Source: an uncultured Lachnospiraceae bacterium (GTDB taxonomy: Bacteria > Bacillota > Clostridia > Lachnospirales > Lachnospiraceae). Taken from it: DNA of 64,000 nucleotides. Below the pieces are notes generated by a model. It saw only the letters and a program-made list of their open reading frames with translations. It did not search any database and was not told where the DNA came from. Below, one piece after another: positions 8,204 through 15,830 of this stretch (position 1 is its first letter; every line of letters starts with the position of its first letter). The DNA lies in contig CANTEG010000008.1 in NCBI GenBank assembly GCA_947652735.1, positions 78,878 to 142,877 on the forward strand, read 5' to 3'. The position numbers and the translations under genes are program-made.

Positions 8204-8944
8204 TTAGCGGGACATCCCCATATAAATAAAGTAGAGAAGGGTTAAGTGCAATGGGTAGTATATATAAAATACATACTTGATTGACGGACCCTTTTTTCCG
8301 TTGTAAAGAAAAATCGGAATGAGGGCAAATAGTGAATACAACTGGGTTGCAGGTTGCAGTAAAATGCAGTCCAGTATCATGGCGGCAAATATTTTAACAG
8401 GTTGTCCCCTGAAAATATAAAATATAAATATTAAGAGTATGCCATATATGCTGTAATCTGTTTTTAATAACCCTGACAGTGCAGATAATGCAATTATAAT
8501 AATGAAAGAAAGCTGATATGGTATGGTGCGTTTTGTCGTTGCCGCATCCATGAAAGCAACGCATGTAAGACCAATGGCAAGCGTAAAAAGGGTATTTAAA
8601 TCCCCCATATAAAAAGGATCCTTCATAACGGCAAGCGAAAAAGGGATTTGAGATATGAAAGCAAATATTGTTAGGCGTAGTACATATTTTTTTACATTTC
8701 TTGTAAAGAAAAATCCCTCAACAATGAGATAACAATAGATAGGAAACGCAAGCCTGCCAAAATGGCGCATAATCTCGTAGGTATGAGGGGAAAGAAGATT
8801 GCTGTAGTATAAGTGCCCGGAATCAGGTCTTGTTCCTATAACTACGGCAACGTGGTCAATTGTCATAAATAGGATTGCCATAAGCTTTAATGTAAAGGTG
8901 TTTATGAATTTGTAGTTCTTTTTTGTTATGGCTTCGTTATTCAC
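8204..8944 (-). CDS. TraX-family integral membrane protein
   Basis: 246 residues with about seven hydrophobic helices. TLKLMAILFMTIDHVAVV near the N-terminus and MRHFGRLAFPIYCYLIVEGF after it are the signatures of TraX-type proteins. The founding member N-acetylates F-pilin, but chromosomal members in Firmicutes stand alone and their substrates are unknown. The fold recalls the membrane acyltransferase-3 group, so acylation of an envelope component is a reasonable guess. It has its own sigma-A promoter at 9029-9057 and is divergent from the polysaccharide locus. Confidence 0.8.
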   Translation of the reverse strand: MNNEAITKKNYKFINTFTLKLMAILFMTIDHVAVVIGTRPDSGHLYYSNLLSPHTYEIMRHFGRLAFPIYCYLIVEGFFFTRNVKKYVLRLTIFAFISQIPFSLAVMKDPFYMGDLNTLFTLAIGLTCVAFMDAATTKRTIPYQLSFIIIIALSALSGLLKTDYSIYGILLIFIFYIFRGQPVKIFAAMILDCILLQPATQLYSLFALIPIFLYNGKKGPSIKYVFYIYYPLHLTLLYFIYMGMSR

Positions 8945-9028
8945 GGTGGGGTCCTTTCCTATATTAAATCTTATTATGAAATACCCATGTGGGTAAGGCT
9001 GTCGATTTGTCTATTGTAACACATATTT

Positions 9029-9057
9029 ATATTAGGACACTATTTTTGTTTTATCAA
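9029..9057 (-). promoter_or_regulatory. Sigma-A promoter of the TraX-like gene
   Basis: On the minus strand, TTGATA (9057-9052) and TAATAT (9034-9029) are 17 bases apart, about 85 bases upstream of the TraX-like start. Confidence 0.6.
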
Positions 9058-9192
9058 TAGTGGAAAAAATTTCTTTTTTCTTAAATGTCATTTGAAAAGT
9101 GGATAAAAGAGGGGAATAGATTGTCTAAATTTGCAAATTATGCATTAGTAGCTACTGATTATGTCCAAAATATAACAAAATGCAAATAGGGC

Positions 9193-9221
9193 TTGAAACT
9201 GGTACACTCCTTTGATATAAT
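9193..9221 (+). promoter_or_regulatory. Sigma-A promoter of the polysaccharide locus
   Basis: TTGAAA (9193-9198) and TATAAT (9216-9221) are separated by 17 bases, close to consensus. It lies 39 bases upstream of the first gene of the locus (9260). The rest of the 315-base gap back to 8945 holds the divergent TraX-like promoter and no visible gene. Confidence 0.75.
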
Positions 9222-9259
9222 ATCAGTGCTAAAATGACTTGTAGGATGGATGTGCGGTT

Positions 9260-9955
9260 ATGGATGTTATAGATTTTCATTCTCACGTGCTGCCGGGAAT
9301 TGATGATGGCAGCAGGAATTTAGATACCACAGCGGGAATGCTGGGTATGTGCTATGACAATGGAGTGAAAACAATGATTGCCACGCCGCATTTTTACGCG
9401 GAGCACGACAGAATAGAAGTTTTTTTGGAACGAAGACAGAACGCTTATGAGCAGGTTGCAGATTTGGGACTTGAGAAAAGTCCAAAGCTTAGACTTGGTG
9501 CAGAGGTTGCATATTTTAAAGGCATCAGTAAGGCAGAAAAGATACCGCTTCTTACTATACAAGATACGGATATTATGTTGTTGGAGATGCCTTTTTATAC
9601 TTGGGATAAAAGTGTGATTTATGAGGTCAGGGAGCTTATTGAAAAGAGACATTTGAGACTTATTATCGCACATCTGGAACGATACATAAAGCTGTCGGGA
9701 AACAAGCCGGCAATCGCTGAGCTGCTGGAACTGCCAGTTATCGTTCAGGTAAATGCAGGAAGTCTTTTGGATTGGAAGCAGCGCGGAGCAATACTGAAGC
9801 TGTTTAAAGCAGGAAAGGCACAGCTTCTTGGAAGTGATTGTCATGGGATGAATCACAGACCGCCAAATTTGTGGTTGGGCAGGGAAGTAATCAGGCAAAA
9901 GCTTGGTAGTGATATATTGGACAAAATAGATGAGTTTGGGAACGGACTTTTGTAA
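9260..9955 (+). CDS. CpsB/YwqE-type PHP-domain tyrosine phosphatase
   Basis: 231 residues. PHP-fold metal ligands are visible: DFHSH at 5-9 followed by LPGIDDGS, ATPHF near 42, and GSDCH near 193. These metal-dependent phosphatases remove phosphate from the tyrosine cluster of the capsule kinase (here the gene at 11949), which cycles polymerisation on and off. It is the first gene after a strong promoter and is followed by LCP, Wzz-like and kinase genes, the usual cps head order in Firmicutes. An ATG directly after GGATGGATGTGCGGTT starts it, so the ribosome binding site is modest. Confidence 0.9.
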   Translation: MDVIDFHSHVLPGIDDGSRNLDTTAGMLGMCYDNGVKTMIATPHFYAEHDRIEVFLERRQNAYEQVADLGLEKSPKLRLGAEVAYFKGISKAEKIPLLTIQDTDIMLLEMPFYTWDKSVIYEVRELIEKRHLRLIIAHLERYIKLSGNKPAIAELLELPVIVQVNAGSLLDWKQRGAILKLFKAGKAQLLGSDCHGMNHRPPNLWLGREVIRQKLGSDILDKIDEFGNGLL

Positions 9956-9978
9956 GGTCTGGTATCAGGAGGAAAAGT

Positions 9979-10101
9979 ATGTCAAAGAAAGTATCGATAG
10001 CAATCAGTGTTGTTTTGTTTATAATATTGGTAGTTTTGGTAGTTTGTGAAAGAACGTGGCCTGAAGCCGGGTCTGACTTCATAAACGGTTTATTTGGATA
10101 A
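9979..10101 (+). CDS. 40-residue single-helix membrane peptide
   Basis: A short gene with an ideal AGGAGG (9967-9972) 6 bases before the ATG, stop at 10099-10101. The product begins MSKKVSIAISVVLFIILVVL, has one membrane helix (about 5-23), then a short tail CERTWPEAGSDFINGLFG. Two lysines before the helix predict the tail outside. It is packed between the phosphatase gene (23 bases) and the LCP gene (12 bases), which supports it being translated with the operon. Function unknown; a small partner of the LCP or Wzz-like protein is possible. Confidence 0.65.
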   Translation: MSKKVSIAISVVLFIILVVLVVCERTWPEAGSDFINGLFG

Positions 10102-10113
10102 GAGTGATGGATT

Positions 10114-11115
10114 ATGCAAAATCGCAGAGAAGAAAAGCTTAATATAATAAAAAAACTTTCAGTTGCCTTTGCGGTTTTACTGGTTGTCTGCATTGCATGC
10201 AGGATAGTTATTTATGCTATTGACAAGAAAAATGCAGGTAACGTGCAGCAGCCTGAGGTTGACGAGGGTGTCATAGAGGTAAATGGCAAAAAATATGTAC
10301 CTAAGAAAAATATTGAGACCTATCTTTTTATGGGTATTGACAATTATGACAAGGTTAAAAAAGCAGAGGATTACGGAGAGAGTGGTCAGTGTGACGTGAT
10401 TATCCTTATGGTGAGGGACATCACCACGGGAACATTTAAAACACTCAGCATAAACAGAAACACACTGATGGAAGTGAATACCATAGACTTGGATGGTGAG
10501 TACATAGCTACCTCTGTTGTGCAGCTTTCTCTTGCCCATGCACATGGGGATGGCATGGAGCTTAGCTGTGAAAATGTAACAGATGCCGTTTCAGGATTCC
10601 TCGGCGGACAGAAAATAGATGGGTATGCCGCAGTAAATATGGGTGGTGTTGCTACCATAAACAGTATGGTTGGCGGTGTCACGGTAACTGTTGAGGATGA
10701 TTTTTCAAATATAGACCCTACGCTTGTTCAAGGAAAAACAATTACCTTGGATGACCAGCAGGCACTTACGTTTATACGTGGCAGAATGGGAGTGGGAGAC
10801 GGAAGCAATACTTCCCGAATGAAAAGGCAGTCTGCATATATGGCTGACCTTAAGGTAAAGCTTCGGGAAAAATGTAATCAGGACAGCACATTTCCGCTTG
10901 ATGTATATGACCAGATGGGGGATTACATGGTTACAAACATTTCGAAACAGAAGTTTAGCAAGATAGCACTTCTTGTGGCAAAGGAAAAAGATGAGGGCGA
11001 GCTTTCCTTAGAGGGAAAAACAGGAGAAGATGAACTGGGATTTACCACCTTTGAGGCAGATGAGGATAGCTTGCAGGAAGTTATACTTGAGTTGTTTTAT
11101 AAAGAATACAAATAA
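10114..11115 (+). CDS. LytR-CpsA-Psr (LCP) family protein
   Basis: 333 residues with a cytoplasmic start, one membrane helix (about 15-35) and an external LCP domain. Visible family features are YLFMGIDNY, the CDVIILMV strand, SINRNTLMEV, and LTFIRGRMGVGDGSNTSRMKRQ, whose arginines bind the pyrophosphate of the lipid carrier. LCP enzymes move undecaprenyl-linked glycopolymers onto peptidoglycan, so the polymer made here is probably wall-attached. It belongs to the regulatory head of the locus. Confidence 0.93.
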   Translation: MQNRREEKLNIIKKLSVAFAVLLVVCIACRIVIYAIDKKNAGNVQQPEVDEGVIEVNGKKYVPKKNIETYLFMGIDNYDKVKKAEDYGESGQCDVIILMVRDITTGTFKTLSINRNTLMEVNTIDLDGEYIATSVVQLSLAHAHGDGMELSCENVTDAVSGFLGGQKIDGYAAVNMGGVATINSMVGGVTVTVEDDFSNIDPTLVQGKTITLDDQQALTFIRGRMGVGDGSNTSRMKRQSAYMADLKVKLREKCNQDSTFPLDVYDQMGDYMVTNISKQKFSKIALLVAKEKDEGELSLEGKTGEDELGFTTFEADEDSLQEVILELFYKEYK

Positions 11116-11139
11116 TAGATATATTTTGGAGGAAAAATA

Positions 11140-11952
11140 ATGAGCGTTGAAAAGATGGAACATCAGGACAAGCTTAGCGTTGACAACAGGCTGGAGCAGA
11201 CAAGAAACCGTTCTGATTCCGAAGAGGAAAAAGAGATTGACTTGCTTGAAATAGGTTCCATATTACTTGACAAGCTTCATTTTATTATTATGTATATGTT
11301 GCTTGGGGCGGTGCTGTTAAATGCATACTCTTATTTCTTGATAGAGCCAACGTACCAGTCCACGGCAAAGCTGTATGTAGTTTCGGCATCAGATGATTCT
11401 GTGGTGAATCTTTCAGATTTGAACATTGGTACATCACTGACTGCGGATTATGAGCAGTTAATTATGAGTTATCCAGTGTTGGATAAGGTGATAGCAAGAC
11501 TGGGACTTGATATGACATCGACAGAGCTTGCTGAAAAGATTTCGCTTAGAAATCCGGACAGTACCCGTATTCTGAATATTACCGTTACGACTACAGAACC
11601 TGCACTATCGATGGATATAGCAAACACCGTTGCAGAGGTTTCTGCAGAATATCTGCCTGAGGCAATGAGTACACAAGCACCAAATATAGCACAGGTTGCA
11701 AGGCTTGCTACACGTAAGGCAGGACCAAGCTGCATAAGATACACGGTTATAGGTGCAATCCTTGCAGCAGTTATATATTGTGGAATTGTTATAGTTCAGA
11801 TGCTTCTTGATGATACAATTCATAGCGCTGAAGATATGGAAAAGCATTTTGGAATTGTGCCACTTACCTCTATACCTGAGAGTGATGAGTTCCGTCAGAG
11901 TGACGGACAGGACGAGGAAAAACCAGGACGTCATAGGAGGAAAGGCGCATGA
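11140..11952 (+). CDS. Wzz/CapA-type chain-length and kinase-activator protein
   Basis: 270 residues. A charged cytoplasmic start leads into a first helix (about 47-66), then an external domain, a second helix (about 197-222) and a C-terminal cytoplasmic tail. EPTYQSTAKLYVVS after the first helix is the Wzz/YveK family signature. In Gram-positive systems this protein activates the separate tyrosine kinase through its tail and sets chain length. Its last 4 bases (ATGA) overlap the kinase start, showing translational coupling. GGAGG precedes the ATG. Confidence 0.92.
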   Translation: MSVEKMEHQDKLSVDNRLEQTRNRSDSEEEKEIDLLEIGSILLDKLHFIIMYMLLGAVLLNAYSYFLIEPTYQSTAKLYVVSASDDSVVNLSDLNIGTSLTADYEQLIMSYPVLDKVIARLGLDMTSTELAEKISLRNPDSTRILNITVTTTEPALSMDIANTVAEVSAEYLPEAMSTQAPNIAQVARLATRKAGPSCIRYTVIGAILAAVIYCGIVIVQMLLDDTIHSAEDMEKHFGIVPLTSIPESDEFRQSDGQDEEKPGRHRRKGA

Positions 11953-12683
11953 GAAAAATAAATGTTGAGTTTAAGGACATGCCATATGCTGTAGAGGAAG
12001 CGATGAATCGTCTTCGTATAAACATAAAGTTTTGCGGAAAGAATACACGAAAAATTCTCATTACAAGCAGCGTTCCAAATGAGGGAAAAAGCTCTGTGTC
12101 CATTAATCTGTGGAAAATGATGGCTGAGGCAGGCTTTCCGGCAGTGTTTGTGGATGTTGACCTTAGGAAGTCTGTTATAAAAGACAGGCATCAGATAAAC
12201 AGCGAGGGTGAAATACAGGATTTAGGTTATTATCTTTCGGGTCTTGCTGAATATGAGGATGTTGTTTGTGAAACAAATGTTAAAAATGGTTATATTGTGC
12301 CATGCTGTAATCTCCTTGAAAATCCTTCGGCACTTTTGGAGGATGCAAGATTTAAGGAACTGTTAGACAGATTGGCACAGGATTACAGATATGTGATTAT
12401 TGATTCACCACCACTTGGAAGTGTGGCGGATGGAGCAATTGTGGCATCAGTTTGTGACGGTGCCGTGTTGGTTGTCAGAAGCGGAATGACGTCAAGGGGA
12501 CTTATCAGACAGTCTTTTCAGCAGTTGGAACAGGTTAACTGCAAGCTGTTAGGTGTTATACTGAACAGGGTGGAGAGCAGTGGCCGTGCTTACAAGAAAT
12601 ACTATGGAAAGTACGGAAACAGCTATGAATATGGTTATGGCTACGGCTATGGGAAGAAAAAGGATTCCGATAAGGAGAGTTAA
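11949..12683 (+). CDS. CpsD/CapB-type bacterial tyrosine kinase
   Basis: 244 residues, a cytoplasmic BY-kinase. Walker A is SSVPNEGKSS (about 38-47), Walker A' is FVDVDLRKS (about 68-76), and Walker B is VIIDSPPLGSVADG (about 145-158). The tail has a tyrosine cluster (YKKYYGKYGNSYEYGYGYGYG) that is autophosphorylated. Phosphorylation state controls polymer length and export, opposed by the PHP phosphatase at 9260. It needs the Wzz-like protein for activation. It is followed by palindromic repeats, so the co-transcribed head of the locus may end here. Confidence 0.95.
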   Translation: MRKINVEFKDMPYAVEEAMNRLRINIKFCGKNTRKILITSSVPNEGKSSVSINLWKMMAEAGFPAVFVDVDLRKSVIKDRHQINSEGEIQDLGYYLSGLAEYEDVVCETNVKNGYIVPCCNLLENPSALLEDARFKELLDRLAQDYRYVIIDSPPLGSVADGAIVASVCDGAVLVVRSGMTSRGLIRQSFQQLEQVNCKLLGVILNRVESSGRAYKKYYGKYGNSYEYGYGYGYGKKKDSDKES

Positions 12684-12711
12684 GGCATCCGCCTGCTGCG
12701 CAGGCACCTTA
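12681..12711. repeat. Palindromic intergenic repeat, copy 1
   Basis: A 31-base unit beginning TAAGGCATCC and ending CACCTTA, with GCCTGC-TGC-GCAGGC as an inner hairpin. It overlaps the stop codon of the tyrosine kinase gene. It is identical to the core of copy 2 at 12751-12781. Confidence 0.85.
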
Positions 12712-12747
12712 TGGGGTTGGTCACAAGGCATCCGACTGCGTTAGGAA

Positions 12748-12784
12748 TCCTAAGGCATCCGCCTGCTGCGCAGGCACCTTAGGA
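12748..12784. repeat. Palindromic intergenic repeat, copy 2
   Basis: A 37-base unit bounded by TCCTAAGG and CCTTAGGA, which are inverted repeats of each other, with the inner hairpin GCCTGC-TGC-GCAGGC. A degenerate partial copy lies between copies 1 and 2 at about 12725-12743. A related unit with about 31 of 37 identical bases lies at 53677-53713. Confidence 0.85.
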
Positions 12785-12796
12785 TATTGGATAATT

Positions 12797-12822
12797 CAGT
12801 TTGTAACGTGGCTTACGAACTG
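12797..12822. repeat. Hairpin upstream of the lysine-rich protein gene
   Basis: CAGTTTGTAA pairs with TTACGAACTG around a 6-base loop. It overlaps a weak promoter-like sequence (TTGTAA, 18 bases, TATCAT; also TATAAA nearby), so it could be an operator or a leader hairpin. Evidence is limited to the pairing. Confidence 0.4.
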
Positions 12823-12887
12823 TTTATCATATAAAATATATTTTATATCCAAAAAGAAATAAGCTTGGAAGGAGGATATTTCAAGAC

Positions 12888-13478
12888 ATGAAGAAGTTAA
12901 AGAAATTGCTTGCAGTAGTTATGATGATTGCACTTATGATTCCTGTAACTGCTTTTGCAGCAGAGGGAAAATCACCATCTACTGTAGATATCTCAAAGGC
13001 AACTGTATCTGTATCTAAGGGTACTTACACTGGCAAGAAGCTTGAACCAAAGAAGATTGTTGTTAAGTTAAATGGTAAGACACTTAAAGTTGGAACAGAT
13101 TACACAGTAAAGGTTAAGAAGTGTGGAACTGTTGGAACACATAAGAATGCTGTTAGAATTGATGGTATTGGAAAGTATACTGGTAAGGTATATGCAAATT
13201 TCACAGTTCTTAAGGCTAACAATACAATGAAGTTAGCAACTAGTGGTAAGAACTTTGGTGCATCTAAGACAAAGGCTAAAACTTGCCAGATTACTGTTAA
13301 GAATGCTAAGGGTAAGGTAACTTACAAGAGCAGCAGTAAGAAGATTAAAGTAAACTCTAAGGGCAAGGTAACAGTTGCTAAGGGAACTAAGAAGGGAACT
13401 TACACAATTACTGTTAAGGCAGCAGGAAATTCTAGCTACAAGTACATCAAAAAGACGTTCAAGGTAGTTGTTAAATAG
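12888..13478 (+). CDS. Secreted lysine-rich Ig-like protein
   Basis: 196 residues with a clear signal peptide (MKKLKKLLAVVMMIALMIPV, cleavage expected after TAFAA). The mature part has two small beta-sandwich modules. The first, to about residue 108, has the MBG/Ig-like pattern DYTVKVKKCGTVGTHKNAV then a YTGKVYANFTV strand. The second resembles Ig-like domains (ITVKNAKGKVTYKSSSKKI, GTYTITVKAAG). Composition is extreme: 44 lysines, one arginine and only five acidic residues. Codon use favours a few codons (AAG, GTT, GCT), as in highly expressed genes. It lies between the capsule kinase and the biosynthetic genes and has its own terminator. Binding to an acidic polymer is inference. Confidence 0.8.
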   Translation: MKKLKKLLAVVMMIALMIPVTAFAAEGKSPSTVDISKATVSVSKGTYTGKKLEPKKIVVKLNGKTLKVGTDYTVKVKKCGTVGTHKNAVRIDGIGKYTGKVYANFTVLKANNTMKLATSGKNFGASKTKAKTCQITVKNAKGKVTYKSSSKKIKVNSKGKVTVAKGTKKGTYTITVKAAGNSSYKYIKKTFKVVVK

Positions 13479-13500
13479 TTTTGAGTTTAATTTTACATAG

Positions 13501-13535
13501 CGGTCATCCTTGCCACGAAGGATGACTGTTGTTTT
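13501..13535 (+). terminator. Terminator after the lysine-rich protein gene
   Basis: CGGTCATCCTT (13501-13511) pairs with AAGGATGACTG (13518-13528) around a 6-base loop, followed by TTGTTTT. A second hairpin, AGAAAGGGGTCT / AGACCCTTTCT, follows at 13547-13585. Confidence 0.75.
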
Positions 13536-13768
13536 AGAATTAACAAAGAAAGGGGTCTATCTGTCTGTGACAGCAGACCCTTTCTGAATAATATGACGTA
13601 TGATACAAATGGGATAACTACAGTTTGAGTATTTACGAAGCAGATATTATATATTTGTGTGAACGAGTGATGGTAAGATAAATGTGTTTTAGGCGTGCAA
13701 CAATTTTGTTCAGTTGTAGAATTTTGTTGCTGGTGACGGAAAGACAAACATACTTTAGGCTTATATGA

Positions 13769-13903
13769 TTTACTTCGTAAATATTTAATTTAATAGGAAA
13801 CTTCGTTTCCTATTGGCACGCTTCTGGCGAAGCTTGCTAAGATTCGAACTACAGTGCCATAAAAGTGGTGGCAGCATAAAGAGTGCCGAAGGCACTTTGT
13901 TCT
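13769..13903. repeat. Cluster of short hairpin modules (dispersed repeat, copy 1)
   Basis: This stretch has four short palindromes in a row: TTTAC-TTC-GTAAA, AATAGGAAAC-TTC-GTTTCCTATT (13792-13814), GCTTC-TGGC-GAAGC, and GTGCC-GAA-GGCAC. The part from 13835 to 13903 (TGCTAAGATTCG ... AGTGCCATAAAAGT ... AGAGTGCCGAAGGCA) recurs at 41921-41988. The part 13815-13859 has a shorter relative at 44382-44420. It fills most of the gap before the aminotransferase gene. Apart from this cluster and the hairpins at 13501-13585, I see nothing in 13479-13924. Confidence 0.7.
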
Positions 13904-13924
13904 ATTTATATTGCAGGTGAGAAA

Positions 13925-15184
13925 ATGAAAAAAGAATTTATGCCTTTTGAAAACAGAATATGGTTAAGCTCTCCTACCATGCATGGACAGGAGCTTGCTT
14001 TTGTTAAGGAAGCCTATGACACAAACTGGATGTCAACGATGGGTACGAACATAAACGAAATCGAAAAACAAATTTGCAAATACGTTGGCTGCAAATACGC
14101 GGTTGCCCTTGGAACGGGAACGTCGGCAATACATATGGCGGTAAAGCTTGCGGGAGTAAAGCAGGGAGAAAAGGTATTCTGCTCCGACCTTACATTTGCA
14201 GCAACAGTGAATCCCATAAAGTATGAGGGCGGGGAGCCGGTATTTATAGACAGCGAGTACGAGACATGGAACATGGATCCTGTCGCATTGGAACAGGCAT
14301 TTGAACTATATCCTGACGTCAGGGTTATAGTGGTTGTACATCTGTATGGAACGCCTGCAAAAATGGATGAAATTAAGTCAGTGTGCCAAAGACATAATGC
14401 GGTAATCGTGGAAGATGCGGCGGAATCCCTTGGTGCGACATATTTAGGACAGCAGACCGGCACATTCGGAAAATACAATGCCATTTCATTTAACGGCAAC
14501 AAAATCATAACAGGCTCGTCAGGCGGAATGTTCCTGACGGACGACAGGGAAGCGGCGGACAGGGTAAGGAAATGGTCCACCCAGTCAAGGGAAAATGCAC
14601 CGTGGTACCAGCATGAGGAAATCGGCTACAACTACAGGATGAGCAACGTTGTGGCAGGAATCGTCAGGGGACAATTGCCGCACCTTGACGAACACATAGC
14701 AAGGAAAAAAGAAATCTATGAGCGTTACAGAAAAGGATTTGCCGATTTACCCGTAACCATGAACCCGTATGATGAAAAACGCTCGGAGCCAAACTTCTGG
14801 CTGAGCTGCTTATTAATAGACAATGAAGCAATGTGTAGGCAGATCAGGGATGAGCACGAGGTGCTCTACACAAGCGAGACAAAAGAAAGCTGCCCGACGG
14901 AAATACTGGAAACCCTGGCAAAGTACAACGCTGAGGGGCGCCCGATATGGAAGCCGATGCACATGCAGCCAATATACAGGATGAATGGATTTGTGACCAG
15001 AGAGGGAGACGGACGTGCAGTAATCAGCACGGAAAAGGGCAGTTTGGTCATGGGAAAGGACGGAAAGCCTCTTGATGTTGGAAGAGACATATTTAACAGG
15101 GGTCTCTGCCTGCCGAGTGACATAAAGATGAGTGAGGAGCAGCAGGAGATTGTGATAGAAATGGTAAGGAGCTGTTTTGGGTGA
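13925..15184 (+). CDS. PglE/DegT-type nucleotide-sugar aminotransferase
   Basis: 419 residues. The start at 13925 follows AGGTGAG; a GTG at 13883 lies inside a dispersed repeat and is rejected. This PLP-dependent fold-type I enzyme has GTGTSAIHMAVKLAG in the cofactor site, VIVEDAAESLG with the ring-stacking aspartate, and SFNGNKIIT, where Lys193 forms the Schiff base. The substrate is expected to be a 4-keto-6-deoxy UDP-HexNAc, made by the dehydratase encoded at 31997. PglE, PseC and similar enzymes make the 4-amino sugar. The stop overlaps the GTG of the next gene by 4 bases, so the two are coupled. Confidence 0.9.
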   Translation: MKKEFMPFENRIWLSSPTMHGQELAFVKEAYDTNWMSTMGTNINEIEKQICKYVGCKYAVALGTGTSAIHMAVKLAGVKQGEKVFCSDLTFAATVNPIKYEGGEPVFIDSEYETWNMDPVALEQAFELYPDVRVIVVVHLYGTPAKMDEIKSVCQRHNAVIVEDAAESLGATYLGQQTGTFGKYNAISFNGNKIITGSSGGMFLTDDREAADRVRKWSTQSRENAPWYQHEEIGYNYRMSNVVAGIVRGQLPHLDEHIARKKEIYERYRKGFADLPVTMNPYDEKRSEPNFWLSCLLIDNEAMCRQIRDEHEVLYTSETKESCPTEILETLAKYNAEGRPIWKPMHMQPIYRMNGFVTREGDGRAVISTEKGSLVMGKDGKPLDVGRDIFNRGLCLPSDIKMSEEQQEIVIEMVRSCFG

Positions 15185-15816
15185 GACACTGGTTATACAA
15201 AAAATACATAAAAAGGATTCTTGACGTAGTGCTTGCATTGGCTGCGCTTGTTATCTTAAGTCCTATATACCTTGTTGTAGCCCTGCTTGTGAGGGTAAAA
15301 CTTGGAAGCCCCGTCATATTTAAGCAGGAGCGACCAGGGAAAATAGACAGGACAACGGGAAAGGAAACCATATTCTGCCTGTACAAGTTCCGCAGCATGA
15401 CGGACGAGAGGGACGAAGTAGGGAACCTTTTACCTGATGAGATAAGACTGACAAAGTTTGGTAGGTGGCTTAGGAGTACAAGCCTTGATGAACTGCCTGA
15501 GCTGGTGAATATCATTAAGGGTGATATGAGCATTGTGGGACCGAGACCACTTCTGGTGGAATATTTACCACTGTACAGTGACAAGCAAAGACACCGCCAT
15601 GATGTGAGACCAGGTCTTACGGGGCTGGCACAGATAAAGGGAAGAAATGCCATAGAGTGGGAAAAACGGTTTCAATATGATGTAGCATATACAAGAAAGA
15701 TTTCTTTTCGGACAGATGCCGCAATTTTGGTCAGGACAATTGGGCTTGTTTTTGCAAGAGAGGGAATCAGCAGTGAAACTTCAGCAACTATGGAGGATTT
15801 TACGGGAAGTAAATAA
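15181..15816 (+). CDS. PglC-type phosphoglycosyl transferase (initiating sugar transferase)
   Basis: 211 residues from a GTG start inside the stop of the preceding gene. This is the short monotopic type: one N-terminal reentrant helix (RILDVVLALAALVILSPIYL) and then the catalytic core. KFRSMTDERDE carries the catalytic Asp-Glu pair, and SLDELPELVNIIKGDMSIVG then GPRPLL and RPGLTGLAQ are family signatures. It moves sugar-1-phosphate from a UDP-sugar to undecaprenyl phosphate, starting each repeat unit. Coupling to a PglE-like gene suggests the first sugar is a 4-amino-4,6-dideoxy-HexNAc or its acetylated form. Confidence 0.93.
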   Translation: MRHWLYKKYIKRILDVVLALAALVILSPIYLVVALLVRVKLGSPVIFKQERPGKIDRTTGKETIFCLYKFRSMTDERDEVGNLLPDEIRLTKFGRWLRSTSLDELPELVNIIKGDMSIVGPRPLLVEYLPLYSDKQRHRHDVRPGLTGLAQIKGRNAIEWEKRFQYDVAYTRKISFRTDAAILVRTIGLVFAREGISSETSATMEDFTGSK

Positions 15817-15830
15817 TGAGAGGTAACATA

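Noticed and set aside
9320-9898. 192-codon minus-strand open frame
   Set aside because: Antisense to the PHP phosphatase gene with all its metal motifs; no ribosome binding site.
12681-12784. CRISPR array
   Set aside because: Only two good units with palindromic interiors and one degenerate piece; spacing and structure do not fit repeats and spacers.
13883-13924. GTG start giving the aminotransferase 14 extra residues
   Set aside because: The extra codons lie in a dispersed repeat and have no ribosome binding site; the ATG at 13925 has AGGTGAG.
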